Shown piece after piece: positions 1 to 10,533 of a stretch of 64,000 nucleotides of DNA. The notes beneath the pieces were generated by a model. It searched no databases. It saw only the letters and a program-made list of their open reading frames with translations, and was not told the DNA's origin. The stretch lies in contig JBBPFI010000001.1 in the NCBI GenBank assembly GCA_037974965.1, positions 2,108,001 through 2,172,000 on the forward strand, in the 5' to 3' direction. Within the stretch, counting starts at the first letter, position 1. Each line of letters starts with the position of its first letter. This stretch comes from Dacryopinax spathularia. Lineage: Eukaryota > Basidiomycota > Dacrymycetes > Dacrymycetales > Dacrymycetaceae. Position numbers and translations under genes: made by a program.

Positions 1-1691
1 AGGGTGCTCTAATGTGGGAAGCGGGTCTGTTTGGATACCCCTCGACCGACTGAGAAGAAGTAATGGCCGGGTTTTCGGTTTTGCTGCCTCTGCGTCGACC
101 TCCTGGGACTCATGAGCGCTCGTTTCCGGCTCATACTCCGAGCTGAGGCGCGACGGTGGTCGAGGGAATGATGTATCCTGGGCTTGTGAGTCTGGTGAGA
201 GTGGCCGAAGATCGCTGGTAGCGAAGCTTCGTGGGCTGCGAAGGGTATCGCGGCTGTATGACTTGGCTTGCTGGGCTTGCACGAAGGAGGCGAATACAGG
301 TGAAACGCTTAGGATCCCAGGAGATACACTCCGTATGCGGGGTGAATGCGGTGCAGACGATGAGAGGGACGGCGTGGCGAGTTGTTCCGCCCGGCGATAC
401 TGTACGCCATTGGGTATGCTTCCCCAGCTTGTCTTCCGGTTGTGGTTCATCCCGCTTAATGAAGCGAGGGAGATGCGGCGGTGGTGGCTGAAAGGACTTG
501 GTACGCGAGTGAGGTCTTCATCAACCGTCGGTAATGGTCGGCTACCGAAACCGGCAGCGCGCAGCTCATCCAGCTCATCTTGCAGCGCCCGTGCACTCTC
601 CCTTGTCTCGACCAAGAGGTTACGCAATTCTCCGTTGTCCCGCTTAAGCGCCTCGTTGTCGGTGACCAGTCCTTCCAATACCTCCCCCATCTCCGTGCTG
701 GACATGAATCCTCCACTGACACCCTGGCTGAGGGTAGATCGCATTGACTCGATCCTCGAGCGGGCAGTAGTCACCAGCTCTTGCAGTACCTCAGCCTGAG
801 ACTCCTTTTCCGCATCACGCGCCTCTTCCATCCTATGCAACGCCATCTCCATATCCTCGCATCTTTGTGCCAGAGCAGCAGCGCGCGACTCGGCTGCTTG
901 TGTCCGGCGCACCTGCTCGGCCAACTCCTCTCGTATGTCGTTATTCTCTTGTGTGAGGTCATCCACCCGCGACTGCAGATTGGAGAAGCCCATGCTTTGA
1001 CGCTTCAACTTCTGCAGGGAACTCCGCTTCTCGGCGACTTCATGCAGGAGGGTGCGGTTTGATGCGTCGGCCAGGTCGAGGTTGAGCTGTGATTGCGACA
1101 GTCGCTGCAAGAAGTGAGTCGACTCCTAAGAAATGAAATGGCCAGGATGTACCTTCTCAATGGTGCCATTCTGTTTGACCAACTCTGACATCCGAGCCAC
1201 CAACTGATCATTAGCTTGACGGGCTGCGGATAGTTGGTCCATGGCCTCCTTATGCCGTCGTTCCAGTTCTTCAATCTAATTGAAGGTGTTAGCCGATCGG
1301 TCGGTCTGATCTAGGATACCTATGCGTACTTTCTTCGTCTGTACACCTTGTTGCCGCATGTATGCGTCGTTCCGTTGCAGTAAGGCTTGACCGACCTCTG
1401 TGCACTCGGTCAGCCTTCACCTTAGGACATCGTGAACGGGGCAAGCGCACCTGCACTGAGGTGCAACCTCTTCTCCAGCTTCTCTCTCATCTTCGTCCAC
1501 CTCTCATAATTATCGCAGCTCTCCCGATTGCAGCAACATTGTACCTCTCCGCCAGCGCTCAGTGTACCGTCAGGGGTGGTCGCGCGCGAGAAGGAAGCGA
1601 GGAGATCGTTGATGGTCGTAGAGGCATTGAGCAGATCGTTGCTTGACAAGTCTAATGATTCAACCGAAGGAGTCGGTGGGAGAGAGTCCAT
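1..1691 (-). CDS. Coiled-coil protein, possibly Uds1-like (up-regulated during septation) family; 3' end outside the window
   Basis: Minus-strand gene with four exons in the window: 1451-1691, 1330-1397, 1153-1275 and 1-1104. The introns are 48-54 nt and phases agree, giving 512 codons open to the window edge. The start is the Met at 1691 (MDSLPPTP); an in-frame Met lies further upstream at 1724. Residues about 40-330 are rich in heptad-like Glu/Gln/Arg/Leu stretches, for example LVTDNEALKRDNGELRNLL, so a long coiled coil is likely. The tail is Ser/Pro/Arg rich with repeated SPR/SPS sites, as in phosphoregulated cytoskeletal or septation proteins. The Uds1-like label rests on overall look (coiled coil, then SRGIQTD-like tail) and is an inference. 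The exon structure is directly supported. Confidence 0.7.
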
Positions 1692-3305
1692 GTACAAGAC
1701 CAAGCGAGTGACGTTAGGGTACAAAGTTGTCGAAGCAAGCGAAGGTTACGCAAACATGTAGGGGGGTTACACCACGTCGAGAAGGCTGGCGAGCCCTAGC
1801 GCCCGTCTAGGGACCCGACCGGCGTCGCGCTCCTGTTTCGTGTCGCGCCGGTCGCGTGGTCCTGACATGTCATCCCCTGGTCCCCGATGTCGACCTTTGT
1901 TGTGCCAAGACGACCAGTCGTATTCATAACCAAACTTGACAAGTCCCGCCCTTCGGTTACGGCAATCGAGATGGTCATCTCCACCGGCTTTGTCTGTTCG
2001 GCTGCTTTTGTACATGTGCTTATTGGCCTGAATCGGTAAACAACGGGTGTCGCCGGAATCGTGGAAGGTCAAGCACATTCACCAATTAATTGACCTAAGA
2101 AGGCAGCCGGAATAATCATGACAACACGAAGGTCCTTGCTAGGTAGTCTACGTGCTCATCGGTGCCCATTGAAGTAGGGGCCACGCATCCCCTACATCTC
2201 CTGCAATGCATCACAGCAGTGCTCGTGGGGCGACTTCGTTTGTAGGTGCGAGCACGCTACTCAAACGATAGCCATGGCACGACCGGGCGACTAGGCACAT
2301 GGGTCAGACAAACGAACAGGAGGTTGATCGAAAGGTATGGCGAGTTCCGCCCCTAAGTACTTGCTTATCGTCCATGAAGTTGATAACAAGCACGCCCGAT
2401 TTCCTTCTCCCTCACAGGGTACCGAACGAACGCAGTTGAGGCCGGCGAAGTCTTGCGTGCGTGGAAGTAGGGTAGGTCTATGTCCGAAGACATAGACGAA
2501 GTCGATAATCAGCCATGACTCGACGCAGGGCATTGCAGCGATCAGGAATGATCCTTTATTGTCAATACTTTCGGGAACGCGTTTTATCTTTTGGCTCCCA
2601 TCATCCATCATTTGCTGCCACGACGCCCCAACCTCTTTGTCAAGGACGATCGGATCGATGATACTTTGATTCGGATTCGTCAGAAGATCCCCCTCGAAGC
2701 CTGATGCAGATGCAAGAGCCTTCGGTAGTGAGCCTGGCCGAGGCCTCCCTCGGATTATTGTTCGCGTGACAACGAACGACGCGTTGAACGCGCGGCTCGA
2801 AACCCTTTCGAACCCTGTCATTGGGCGAGCTACTTACTTTTTGCTACTTGTAATCAGAGAAGCCGGGTAAGAGAGCAGATTCACAGCATCCATCGTAACC
2901 AAGGCCCTCAAAGTTTCGTATCGCCCCTTGCACCGGGAAGAAAACGGCAGGGAGTGAAAAGGAGAGGAGGGTGACGCGGTTTGACTAGACTTCTGACACT
3001 CCTTCCCACGTGCCGGAAAAGATTCCGTAACCCTAGGCCCACATTCGTCCCGCCGCGTATTTCTGCGCCCGCCGCATCATAGCCCTGCTCGCCCCCTTCA
3101 CAGTTCCCCAATCGTTCGCCCCCACCTCTCTGCACCTTTCCATCCTTGACGACCACCGTCTGGTCAGTCCGTTCTCCCCCATTGCCAACTACTTTCTTGC
3201 TGATCGGCGCGCTCTGGGACTTTTCCAACGCGTCCTGCACACAGATCCTTTCCTTCGCACTTATCGCAACTCGTCCAAACCTAAATCCTACCCTATCATT
3301 CCAAC
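1692..3305. other. Intergenic region between divergent genes
   Basis: I see no convincing gene in these 1.6 kb. The longest open frame (2291-2821, minus, 176 codons) has no recognisable domain, no intron signals and no clear promoter. The interval should hold the promoters of the minus-strand coiled-coil gene and the plus-strand 14-3-3 gene. Confidence 0.5.
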
Positions 3306-3366
3306 GTACGTGCCTCCGGGCTCTCGGAAAACGCCGTAAAACACGCGTCTGACGCGTCTTTTCTAG
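3306..3366 (+). other. Probable 5' UTR intron of the 14-3-3 gene
   Basis: The donor gtacgtg at 3306 and the acceptor ttttctag ending at 3366 lie directly before the ATG, with a branch-like gtctgac about 15 nt from the acceptor. At 61 nt it fits the other introns here. Inferred from splice signals only. Confidence 0.5.
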
Positions 3367-4113
3367 ATGTCTGACAGCCGTGAGGACCATGTCTACCTTG
3401 CCAAGCTCGCTGAGCAGGCTGAGCGCTATGAGGGTGCGCATATATGCGGTTTTTTGCATATGTGGCAGGGCTAATGTGGCGAATTTGTGCAGAGATGGTG
3501 GAGAACATGAAGAAGGTCGCCTCTTCAGATCAGGAATTGACTGTTGAGGAGCGGAACCTGCTGTCTGTTGCTTACAAGAACGTCATCGGCGCTCGCCGTG
3601 CTTCCTGGCGGATCGTCTCCTCCATTGAGCAGAAGGAGGAGTCTAAGGGCAATGAGGCGCAGGTCGCCATGATCAAGGGCTACCGTGAGAAGATCGAGGT
3701 ATGAGTAGCAATTCAGCGGTCTGACTGATTTCTAAACGCGATTTTTTGCAGTCGGAGCTCGCCAAGATCTGCGAGGACATCCTTGACGTTCTTGACAAGC
3801 ACCTGATTCCTTCAGCGGCTTCTGGCGAATCCAAGGTCTTCTACCACAAGATGTAAGCGTACCTCGACCGCATCTGTTGGCGCTGTAACTAATGAAATGG
3901 GCAGGATGGGTGACTACCACCGCTACCTCGCTGAGTTCGCCACCGGCGAGAAGAGGAAGGAGTCCGCCGATAAGTCACTCGAGGCGTACAAGGCTGCATC
4001 CGACGTTGCCATTACTGAGCTCCCGCCGACACATCCCATCCGTCTCGGGCTCGCACTCAACTTCTCCGTCTTCTACTACGAGATTCTGAACTCGCCCGAC
4101 CGTGCATGCCACC

Positions 4114-4144
<31 letters not shown>

Positions 4145-4301
4145 GGAGCTCGACACACTGTCAGAGGAGTCCTACAAGGATTCGACCCTCATCATGCAAC
4201 TTCTCCGTGATAACCTGACCCTCTGGACGTCCGACATGCAGGACAGCGCAGACAAGCCGGAGGCGAAGGGTGAGGACGAGGCTGCTGAGGAGGCCGCGTA
4301 A
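3367..4301 (+). CDS. 14-3-3 protein
   Basis: Phosphoserine/phosphothreonine-binding adaptor that acts as a dimer on client kinases, phosphatases and cell-cycle or signalling proteins. Four exons (3367-3433, 3493-3698, 3752-3852, 3905-4301) give 256 residues, the usual length. Introns are 52-59 nt with clear branch sites (gctaat, ctaact). Family hallmarks are visible: [16 protein letters not shown] in helix 1, [20 protein letters not shown] in helix 3, YHRYLAEF, and [12 protein letters not shown] with the phosphopeptide-binding Asn. It ends in an acidic, variable tail ([13 protein letters not shown]). A likely 5' UTR intron (3306-3366) ends one base before the ATG. It converges on the SDR gene 162 bp downstream. 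Identification is secure. Which fungal paralog it is cannot be told. Confidence 0.97.
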
Positions 4302-4463
4302 TAGAAGGAAGGAATTGTTCCGCGTTGATGGTCCATAGTTCTTCTTTCTTTCCCGCGATCTCTTGTCCTTTTTTCCACTTTGCATTGTCTTTCATCGCAG
4401 CAATGAGACTCCATTAGCAAATGTGCGATTGACTGCTCCCGTTAAAACACACAGCGATGTGCT

Positions 4464-5647
4464 CTATTTGGACCCGCCTAGCAGCTGGTACTCTCGCGCA
4501 TACATCTCCCTTGCCATGTCCGTGATGCACGCCTCAAGGTTGATCCACTTCATATCAAAATCTCTCTCCGCCTTGCTTGCATCAAGTATGGCGTGGGGAG
4601 GGGGATCCAAATCGTCTGATACGGCAATTCTGGAAGCTTGCTCTGGAAAGGCCTTCGCGGCAATATGTGCGACCCGGCCGTAGCACTGATATCCCGCACA
4701 ACCCAAATATCGCTGGTTGTGGGCCTTATCGTTGGTCAACGAGTCCACATGCAATTTCGCTCTGGAGCATTGTCAGCCGCCTCCCTCCGAGGGCGTCCGG
4801 TAGCAAGAGGAACGTACACGTCGCGTACATCTACCCACCATGGCCATGGGGTCTTCGACAGGTCCTGCTGCTTGCCACTGAATATCGCCCACATCTCCGC
4901 ACAGGATGCGGGAAGCGCATCCATCGACTCGATCACTTGTGCTGGTGGGCCGTATATGATGGGAAAGCACAAGCTGGTCAACGTGAAAGGCGGGTTCTCC
5001 GTCTCCATGAACTTCCAGGCGGCCTTCTCAGCGAGCGCCTACTCCACTGTCAGCAACCTGCTTCGGCTATCCCCTAATCTCATTACCTTCGATGCCGCGT
5101 AGACATAAGCCGTCCCCGGAGGGGACTGCGCGGCTTCTTCGTACGTCGTTTCGTTCCAGTCAGCTGGAGTGAAGACTCTTCCAGGCTCGGCGGCCTTATC
5201 ACCTCCAATGGCACCAAAGCTGCCCGTCATGATGACCCGTCTGATCCTAGGCTTCTTCGCCGCTGCACGCAGGACCGACATGGCCCCCTCGATGGCTGGG
5301 ATGAGCATGTCCTTCTCGTTGTCCTCGAAGCCGAGCATGACCGGTGTTGCCGTATGGATAACGTGATCGACTCCTTCCATCAAGCTGTCGAATGCTCCTG
5401 GAGTTTCGAGAGAGGGAACGATGGCCCACTCGATACTCTTCTTGCTGTGCGGATACTTCGCGCTCCAGGCATCTGCTTTCTTCTGAAATCGCTGGTCTAG
5501 ACGTCAGTACGGCAACTTTGACCTTGGCTCGCTACTCGCCGCGGTGGCCCTGATGCGGTAACCTTTCTCCAGGAGCTGGAGCGCGATCTGGGAACCAACA
5601 AAACCCGTGGCTCCTGTGAGCAGAACTGTCTCGGACGAAGGCGACAT
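4464..5647 (-). CDS. NAD(P)-dependent extended SDR reductase (dihydroflavonol-reductase/ketoreductase type), copy A
   Basis: Cytosolic oxidoreductase of the epimerase/dehydratase-like extended SDR family, which reduces carbonyls with NAD(P)H; the substrate is unknown. Exons 5540-5647, 5087-5491, 4818-5038 and 4464-4761 give 343 residues. Seen: the Rossmann glycine motif TGATGFVGS near residue 15, the HTATP segment, VIMTGSFGA, and the catalytic YAASK (YxxxK) before intron 2. The start at 5647 puts the glycine motif at the N-terminus and lies 57 nt below a TATA box. Upstream in-frame Mets lie in or above that box. Intron 1 seems to use a GC donor (gcgagt) at the position where paralogs B and C have GT. 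The C-terminal half ([10 protein letters not shown] onward) is shared with both paralogs. Confidence 0.9.
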
Positions 5648-5703
5648 AAGTTGTCGTGCGATTCTTTGGTGAAAGGATGTATCTTTAAAATCAGTGTCGC
5701 TCA

Positions 5704-5711
5704 TATTTATA
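5704..5711 (-). promoter_or_regulatory. TATA box of SDR copy A
   Basis: TATAAATA on the minus strand, 57 nt upstream of the chosen ATG at 5647. It argues against the longer in-frame start at 5758. Confidence 0.6.
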
Positions 5712-6204
5712 CAAGTTAATTCGAGCGTCGCTGCCGCTCTCTGCTCAATCTCGAGCATGGGTTAGGCAGGGTGCACCGAGAGTAATCCTCCTGATTCATC
5801 GCACGATCCACGTCCGAAGGCATTCGTGCGCATGGGTTCTAAACCAGGCCACATCGGACCCGGTGTCGGCTTTTCAGTCGGACAGGGACTACCGAGGCCT
5901 ACTCCGGAAACGGAAGGTCGTTCAGCTGTTCAACTGGACGAGTTACAGGACCAATCGTGGACTACATGCATGGGTCCAAATTACCGGCATGTTAGGGCGT
6001 GCTGAAAACCTCGGGCATGCTTCCTTCACGTGGCCCTTCTTCATTGTGTTGTACGAGGTCCGCTATGGGATGGAGACGAGGCAGATCGTATGACAGTGAG
6101 TGCCAATTTCGGATATTTCAACATATGGACTAAGACCTCGGCTACTTCGGGAGACAAGTCTGCGTGACTGTCCTAATGCTCCGGACATGGTGTGTCAATC
6201 GCGA
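5712..6204. other. Spacer between SDR copies A and B
   Basis: About 490 bp holding the far promoter of copy A and the 3' flank of copy B. No gene or repeat was recognised. Confidence 0.5.
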
Positions 6205-7383
6205 TCAACCCGACCCCATCTCCTCCTTCTCCTTTGCATACAAGACCTGCGCCATGTCCGTTACGCAAGTTTCGAGACTTGTCCACCTGATGCCGAAATC
6301 GTCTTGCACCTTGCTAGCGTCGATTTTATAGCCCACTTCAGGGGGAGTATTGTCGGACTTGGCTACGCGCGACGCTTGCTCCGGGAAGTGTGTACGTACG
6401 ATGTAAGCGACTTGGCTGTAACTGAAGAATCCAGCGCTGACGAGATATCGTTGGTTGCGTGCCTTTGGGTTCGTCAACGACTCCACATGGAGCTTTGCCC
6501 TGAGAGGGGAGATCAGTATTCCATCGTCACCCACTGGAGGGACACTTACAGATCTCGAACGTCCACCCATTGTGGCCAAGGCGTGTGTGACAAGTCCTGC
6601 TGCTTCCCGCTCATGATAGCCCACAACTCTGAGCAAGAGAAGTTGAGCTGGTCGAGGGTGTCAAAGGGTTGCAAAGGAGGTCCGTAGATCATCGGAGGGC
6701 AGAAAGTCGTCAAGCCAAAGTGGGGCTTCTCCTCCTCCATGAACTTCCACGCGGCTTTCTCTGCCAAGGCCTAGTGCGAAGACTCAGATACTGAATCTGT
6801 GGAAGGGCATCGAGCGCACCTTAGAAGCGGTGTAGACGAAGGCATCAGAGCCAGGAGCTGCTGCTGCTGCCTCCTCATACGTGGTCGGGTTCCAGTCATC
6901 GGATGTATACGTCCGACCAGGCCTTCCCTCGCCTCCAATCTCCACTGCTGCAAAACTGCTCGTTATCGTAACGTGTTTCACTCGCGGTTGACGAGCTGCA
7001 GCACGTAGAAGATTGAGTGTTCCGTCGATTGCCGGCCGCAGCATCTCCTTCTCATTGTCCGTGAATCCAAAAAAGATCGGTGTGGCGATATGGAGGACGT
7101 AGTCAACGTTGTCGAGCGCATGTTCGAATGCCCCTGGAAGATCGAGATCCGGCAAGATCACCCATTCAATGAAAGGCTTCGTCTCGGGATACTTTCGCAG
7201 GAATGCGTCAGCTTTCGCTTGAGAGCGCTATAGCTTTGTGTCAGTACCCCGGGGACACAGGGGAAGACTGCTGCGTACGACTGTACCCTTAACCCTGTAT
7301 GACCGTCGTAGAAGCTCGAGGACGGCGGCAGAGGCAAGGAACCCATTAGCTCCAGTGACGAGGACGACGGGACGATCAGTCAT
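6205..7383 (-). CDS. NAD(P)-dependent extended SDR reductase, copy B
   Basis: Closest in-window relative of copy A, with the same four-exon layout: 7279-7383, 6820-7227, 6550-6770 and 6205-6499, giving 342 residues. The third exon is 221 nt in all three copies and the intron phases are 0, 0 and 2. The N-terminus MTDRPVVLVTGANGFLAS carries the NAD(P)-binding TGxxGF motif; its last glycine position is Ala. The catalytic YTASK is intact. The protein ends VLYAKEKEEMGSG. The reaction is probably NAD(P)H-dependent carbonyl reduction in the cytosol, with substrate unknown. A TATA box lies 46 nt above the ATG. It was probably adjacent to copy C before the transposons entered between them. Confidence 0.9.
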
Positions 7384-7428
7384 GTTTGGTTGCAGCGCGC
7401 ATCTCCGACTCCATGCCGCGAGGTCTTC

Positions 7429-7436
7429 ATTTTATA
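7429..7436 (-). promoter_or_regulatory. TATA box of SDR copy B
   Basis: TATAAAAT on the minus strand, about 46 nt upstream of the ATG at 7383. Confidence 0.6.
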
Positions 7437-7786
7437 CGACTGGCATGGTCGTTCAAGCACCATTCGTGCAGGCCTAGTTGATCTGGTTCTATCCCAAGCG
7501 CGGGCGCCCGGATGGAAAGGACCAGCATCCAGCAAGAAGTTATCCGCTGATTGGTACGAAAGGCGTGGCCGTAAATCCGACCAGTTAGCCAGCAGGAGTA
7601 GCCATAAGAACCTCGCGCTGAGTGTTTTGTCGGCGTTAGGAATAGCACATTATAGGTGGTCTTGGCACGGCGAACGTCCAGCGCACCTTGCATAGTTGCG
7701 GAGCCTTCAGCGCCGCAGGTCACGCTCACCTACTCATGCGTCCCTGGGGCAACGACCGAAGGTTCGAGGAGGCCCATACCGGAAGT
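7437..7786. other. Left flank of the Harbinger element
   Basis: About 350 bp of single-copy DNA upstream of SDR copy B. No gene seen. It ends in AGT (7784-7786), the left copy of the 3-bp target duplication. Confidence 0.5.
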
Positions 7787-7835
7787 AGAGAGGTTGCGCA
7801 ACGCTCGTACGAGCAGTTCGTACGGTCCCTGACGC
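7787..7835 (+). repeat. Left terminal inverted repeat of the Harbinger element
   Basis: Matches the reverse complement of 17479-17527 with a few mismatches. It contains the internal palindrome gttgcgcaac. Confidence 0.92.
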
Positions 7836-7907
7836 GTGTCGCGTCAATGTAAAGCGCGTTGTTTGTTGTTCTTGTCCCACCATCTACACCCTGTACCCTT
7901 CGCCTCA

Positions 7908-8874
7908 ATGGCCAGGAATCGAAGCAGTGCAAACAAGGAGAATGAGCCCCCCAGGATGGGGCAAGGGACGGCTTGGCTGGCTTGGGAGGACCGGGCACTT
8001 GCCCTGGCTGTTGAAGGACACCGGCCCTTCCATTGCAAAAGGCAAGACCAGTCTGCGGTCTGGGAGAAGATTGTGCAGGATGTGGGCAAGGCATATAAAG
8101 GGCGGGATGAGTACCAGCCAAGGAAGGGTCGGGCGGCTCGGGAGAGGTTTAGCGAGCTGTTGAAGATTCGAAAGGTGCGCAAATCCTGGTGCAGTTGGAC
8201 CACTGTCTGATCGGACACACAGGCTGAGGATCTTGAGTCGCTCCAAAAGACCGGTACCAATGAAGAAGTCAGTGAGTTCATTGGACGGATGACTGGGCTG
8301 GTCGAGCTGGTAGAGTCCCAAACTCAGGCTCGGATGGAGTCACTGGAGGAAAGGCGTCGGATTGAGGAGAGCAAGCTGCGAGGCACAGTGCTCCGTGATG
8401 CTATGACGGAGCGCAGTTCAACCCGTGCAGCTCTCCGTGAGCGGTCTAAGTCTTACCTCAATTCTGGGTATGTCTGCGAGCCCTATAGGCACTGAATAAC
8501 ACTGAAAATACACCAGTTCAGAGACCCCGCCTTCGACCAGTAACAAGCGAGCATCAACACCTAGTGAATGGGCCGACACTCCCCCACCACCTAAACGACA
8601 GAGACAGACTGGTCTTGTCTCAGAATGGGCTAGTATGGCCCGTCAATTGGAGGCAGACAGAGCGGGGGATATGGAGAGGATACGGGAGTTGGGAAAGATA
8701 CGAGAAGCAGAGGAACCGCGGTCAGAGGCGATGCATAGTGCAATGGTGGGTTTGACAGAGGCGATCAAAGCGCAGGGGGAGATGATGCGACAGGCCCAGG
8801 AAGCGGCCAATGCTCGTCATGACCAGCAGTTGCAGGCATTGCTAGCTCTTGTTCAGATGCAGACCAGACAGTAG
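7908..8874 (+). CDS. Harbinger-associated Myb/SANT-like DNA-binding protein
   Basis: Harbinger elements usually carry a second protein with a Myb/SANT-like (trihelix) domain that partners the transposase, helps nuclear entry and binds the element ends. Three exons (7908-8174, 8223-8467, 8517-8874; introns 48 and 49 nt) give 289 residues. Residues about 20-90 show spaced aromatics (AWLAWEDRALALAVEGHRP, then VWEKIVQDV), as in SANT-like domains. A basic stretch (PRKGRAARERF) follows. The remainder is a predicted coiled coil, for example RMESLEERRRIEESKLR and MMRQAQEAANARHDQQLQ, with a KRQRQ patch that could be a nuclear signal. Function is inferred from family and position. The splice joins keep frame throughout. 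Confidence 0.8.
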
Positions 8875-8895
8875 ATGTAGCTCTACGTACTGGTT

Positions 8896-9106
8896 TTAAT
8901 CAGAATCCTGCTCATCCGAGCTGATTTCTCCGGGTGCATCAACCAGCGGGTGGTCAAAAGTGAAGGGCAGCTCCTGATCTCTTGGTGCTGCGTCACCCAC
9001 AAAATACTCTTCTAGCAAAGGTGGCCAGCACTGGAAATACTGTGCGACCTGGTTGGGATGTAGGCAAGAGTGCGCATTTGTTAGAAGGACAGCGATCGGA
9101 TAGTAG
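8896..9106 (-). CDS. C-terminal piece of the Harbinger transposase, separated by the LTR insertion
   Basis: This open stretch reads YYPIAVLLTNAHSCLHPNQ and continues to LEEYF and an acidic end (SSDEQDSD, then stop). That is the normal C-terminus of HARBI1-like fungal transposases. It belongs to the transposase exon that ends at 16342 on the other side of the LTR element. The AGACC beside each LTR edge (9107-9111 and 16342-16346) is the duplicated target. It has no promoter of its own here. Confidence 0.85.
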
Positions 9107-9111
9107 AGACC

Positions 9112-9826
9112 TGTGAGGGCACACCACAATAACAAGGCTACTGCGGGTGGACCGAGAGACGGGGTAGCGTCCAGAGAGGGTGAGAGGGGTCGCTTAGGGA
9201 TGACAGAGAGTGTATTGGATCGAGTGCCTAGGTAGTTACAATGGTGGAATTTCCCCAGAGACCGGATCTAAGGGGATAGAGGCCCTAAAGGCTCTATATT
9301 TATACCCGGGAGCCCTAGAGGCTATCCCTTGCTACGGGAGGTTCTGGAAGACCTCAGAAAGCGTCAGAACGCGTCAGAATGTGTCAGAAGACGTCAGGAT
9401 GACTAGGGAATGAGTAAGGGATGAGTATAGCACAGCAGTACAGTCATCGCGTGTCAGGATGACTCCATGGCAGTGCAGGGCAGTGCGTGGTATCATGGCA
9501 GTGCATACTCAAACCTGTGCGTATGCCCGGGCCCATGGCTGTGGGTCCTGTAGCTGGTCCCTGGGCGCTTAGAATCGATAGGAAGCCCTAGGAAGATGGT
9601 GGGGTTAAGGTGGCAACTGCCGATGGCGGCAATAATGGCATGAGCGGCACGTCCCTGACTGGTGGCACGTCTGGCCATTGACTAGGCTTCTGGGCGGCAC
9701 CGGCGTTAGTCCTATCACCGGTGATCGGTGGAGATAGGTGATAGAAGCTCTTGCTGGGTGGCCATGGGCATGCGGTTGTGATCAGGAGTCCAGGCTTTAG
9801 GGTCGAAAAAGGTACGTCCCCTGACA
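9112..9826 (-). repeat. LTR (3' LTR in element sense), copy 1
   Basis: 715 bp, TG...CA ends, paired with 15627-16341. Confidence 0.93.
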
Positions 9827-10533
9827 TCACCCCCCCCTTAAGGTGCGATGCCCCAGAGCACGTGGTTGCAGGTGGCAGTGTTGACAGTATAGTGGTCAAC
9901 GGTGTCTCGGTGGGTTGGGGCTCCTGTGTCTCTTGCGTTCGACCATCATGGACCCAGGTACGGTTATTGGCAATGTGATGGCTTTGCTGACCTTGAGCCT
10001 AGTGACCTCGTCCTTAAGGTGGAAGGCGCGTGGGGATGTGGTGTTGGAGGAGCTCCCAGCAACGCCATGGGTTCAGGTTGTGGTGGGACGGTTTCTGGCC
10101 AGGGGAGAGACGCAGGTGGGGTTGGAGCGGTGTCGATGCTGCGTGGTGGAATGGCGGGAGTGTGTGCGGTTGCCGGAGTGGCCTAGCTGCCTTTTCTGTT
10201 GCCTGCGGGACCCATGGAGCGAGTGCGGCCCGTTTCGTGCTGAGTATGCCATCCTATTATTGGTTGTAATCGACGCTAACATCATGATAGCTTTTTGGCC
10301 AGCTTTGGAGGGCAGGCCCCAAAAATCCATCGTCGGATACCGAAGCGTTGGAAGCGAGTGGAGGATATTGACGGGGATCGACTTCGTCCGGGCATGGAGT
10401 GGGCTGTGAGGTGGTTTCTGGAGGATGGGCGGCTGGCGTGGGCATGGGAGAAGTGCTTGAGTTGTCGTCTGCAATGTCGGCAATGTGTTCGCGTAGATGG
10501 CTTCTCTTGTTGCTTGTTTTGCCTTTTGGACGA

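Noticed and set aside
2291-2821. 176-codon minus-strand frame
   Set aside because: No domain, splice signals or promoter; composition fits chance openness in a GC-rich spacer.
9210-9413. 67-codon frame repeated in all four LTRs
   Set aside because: It is simply LTR sequence read through; repetition reflects the LTRs and not a gene.
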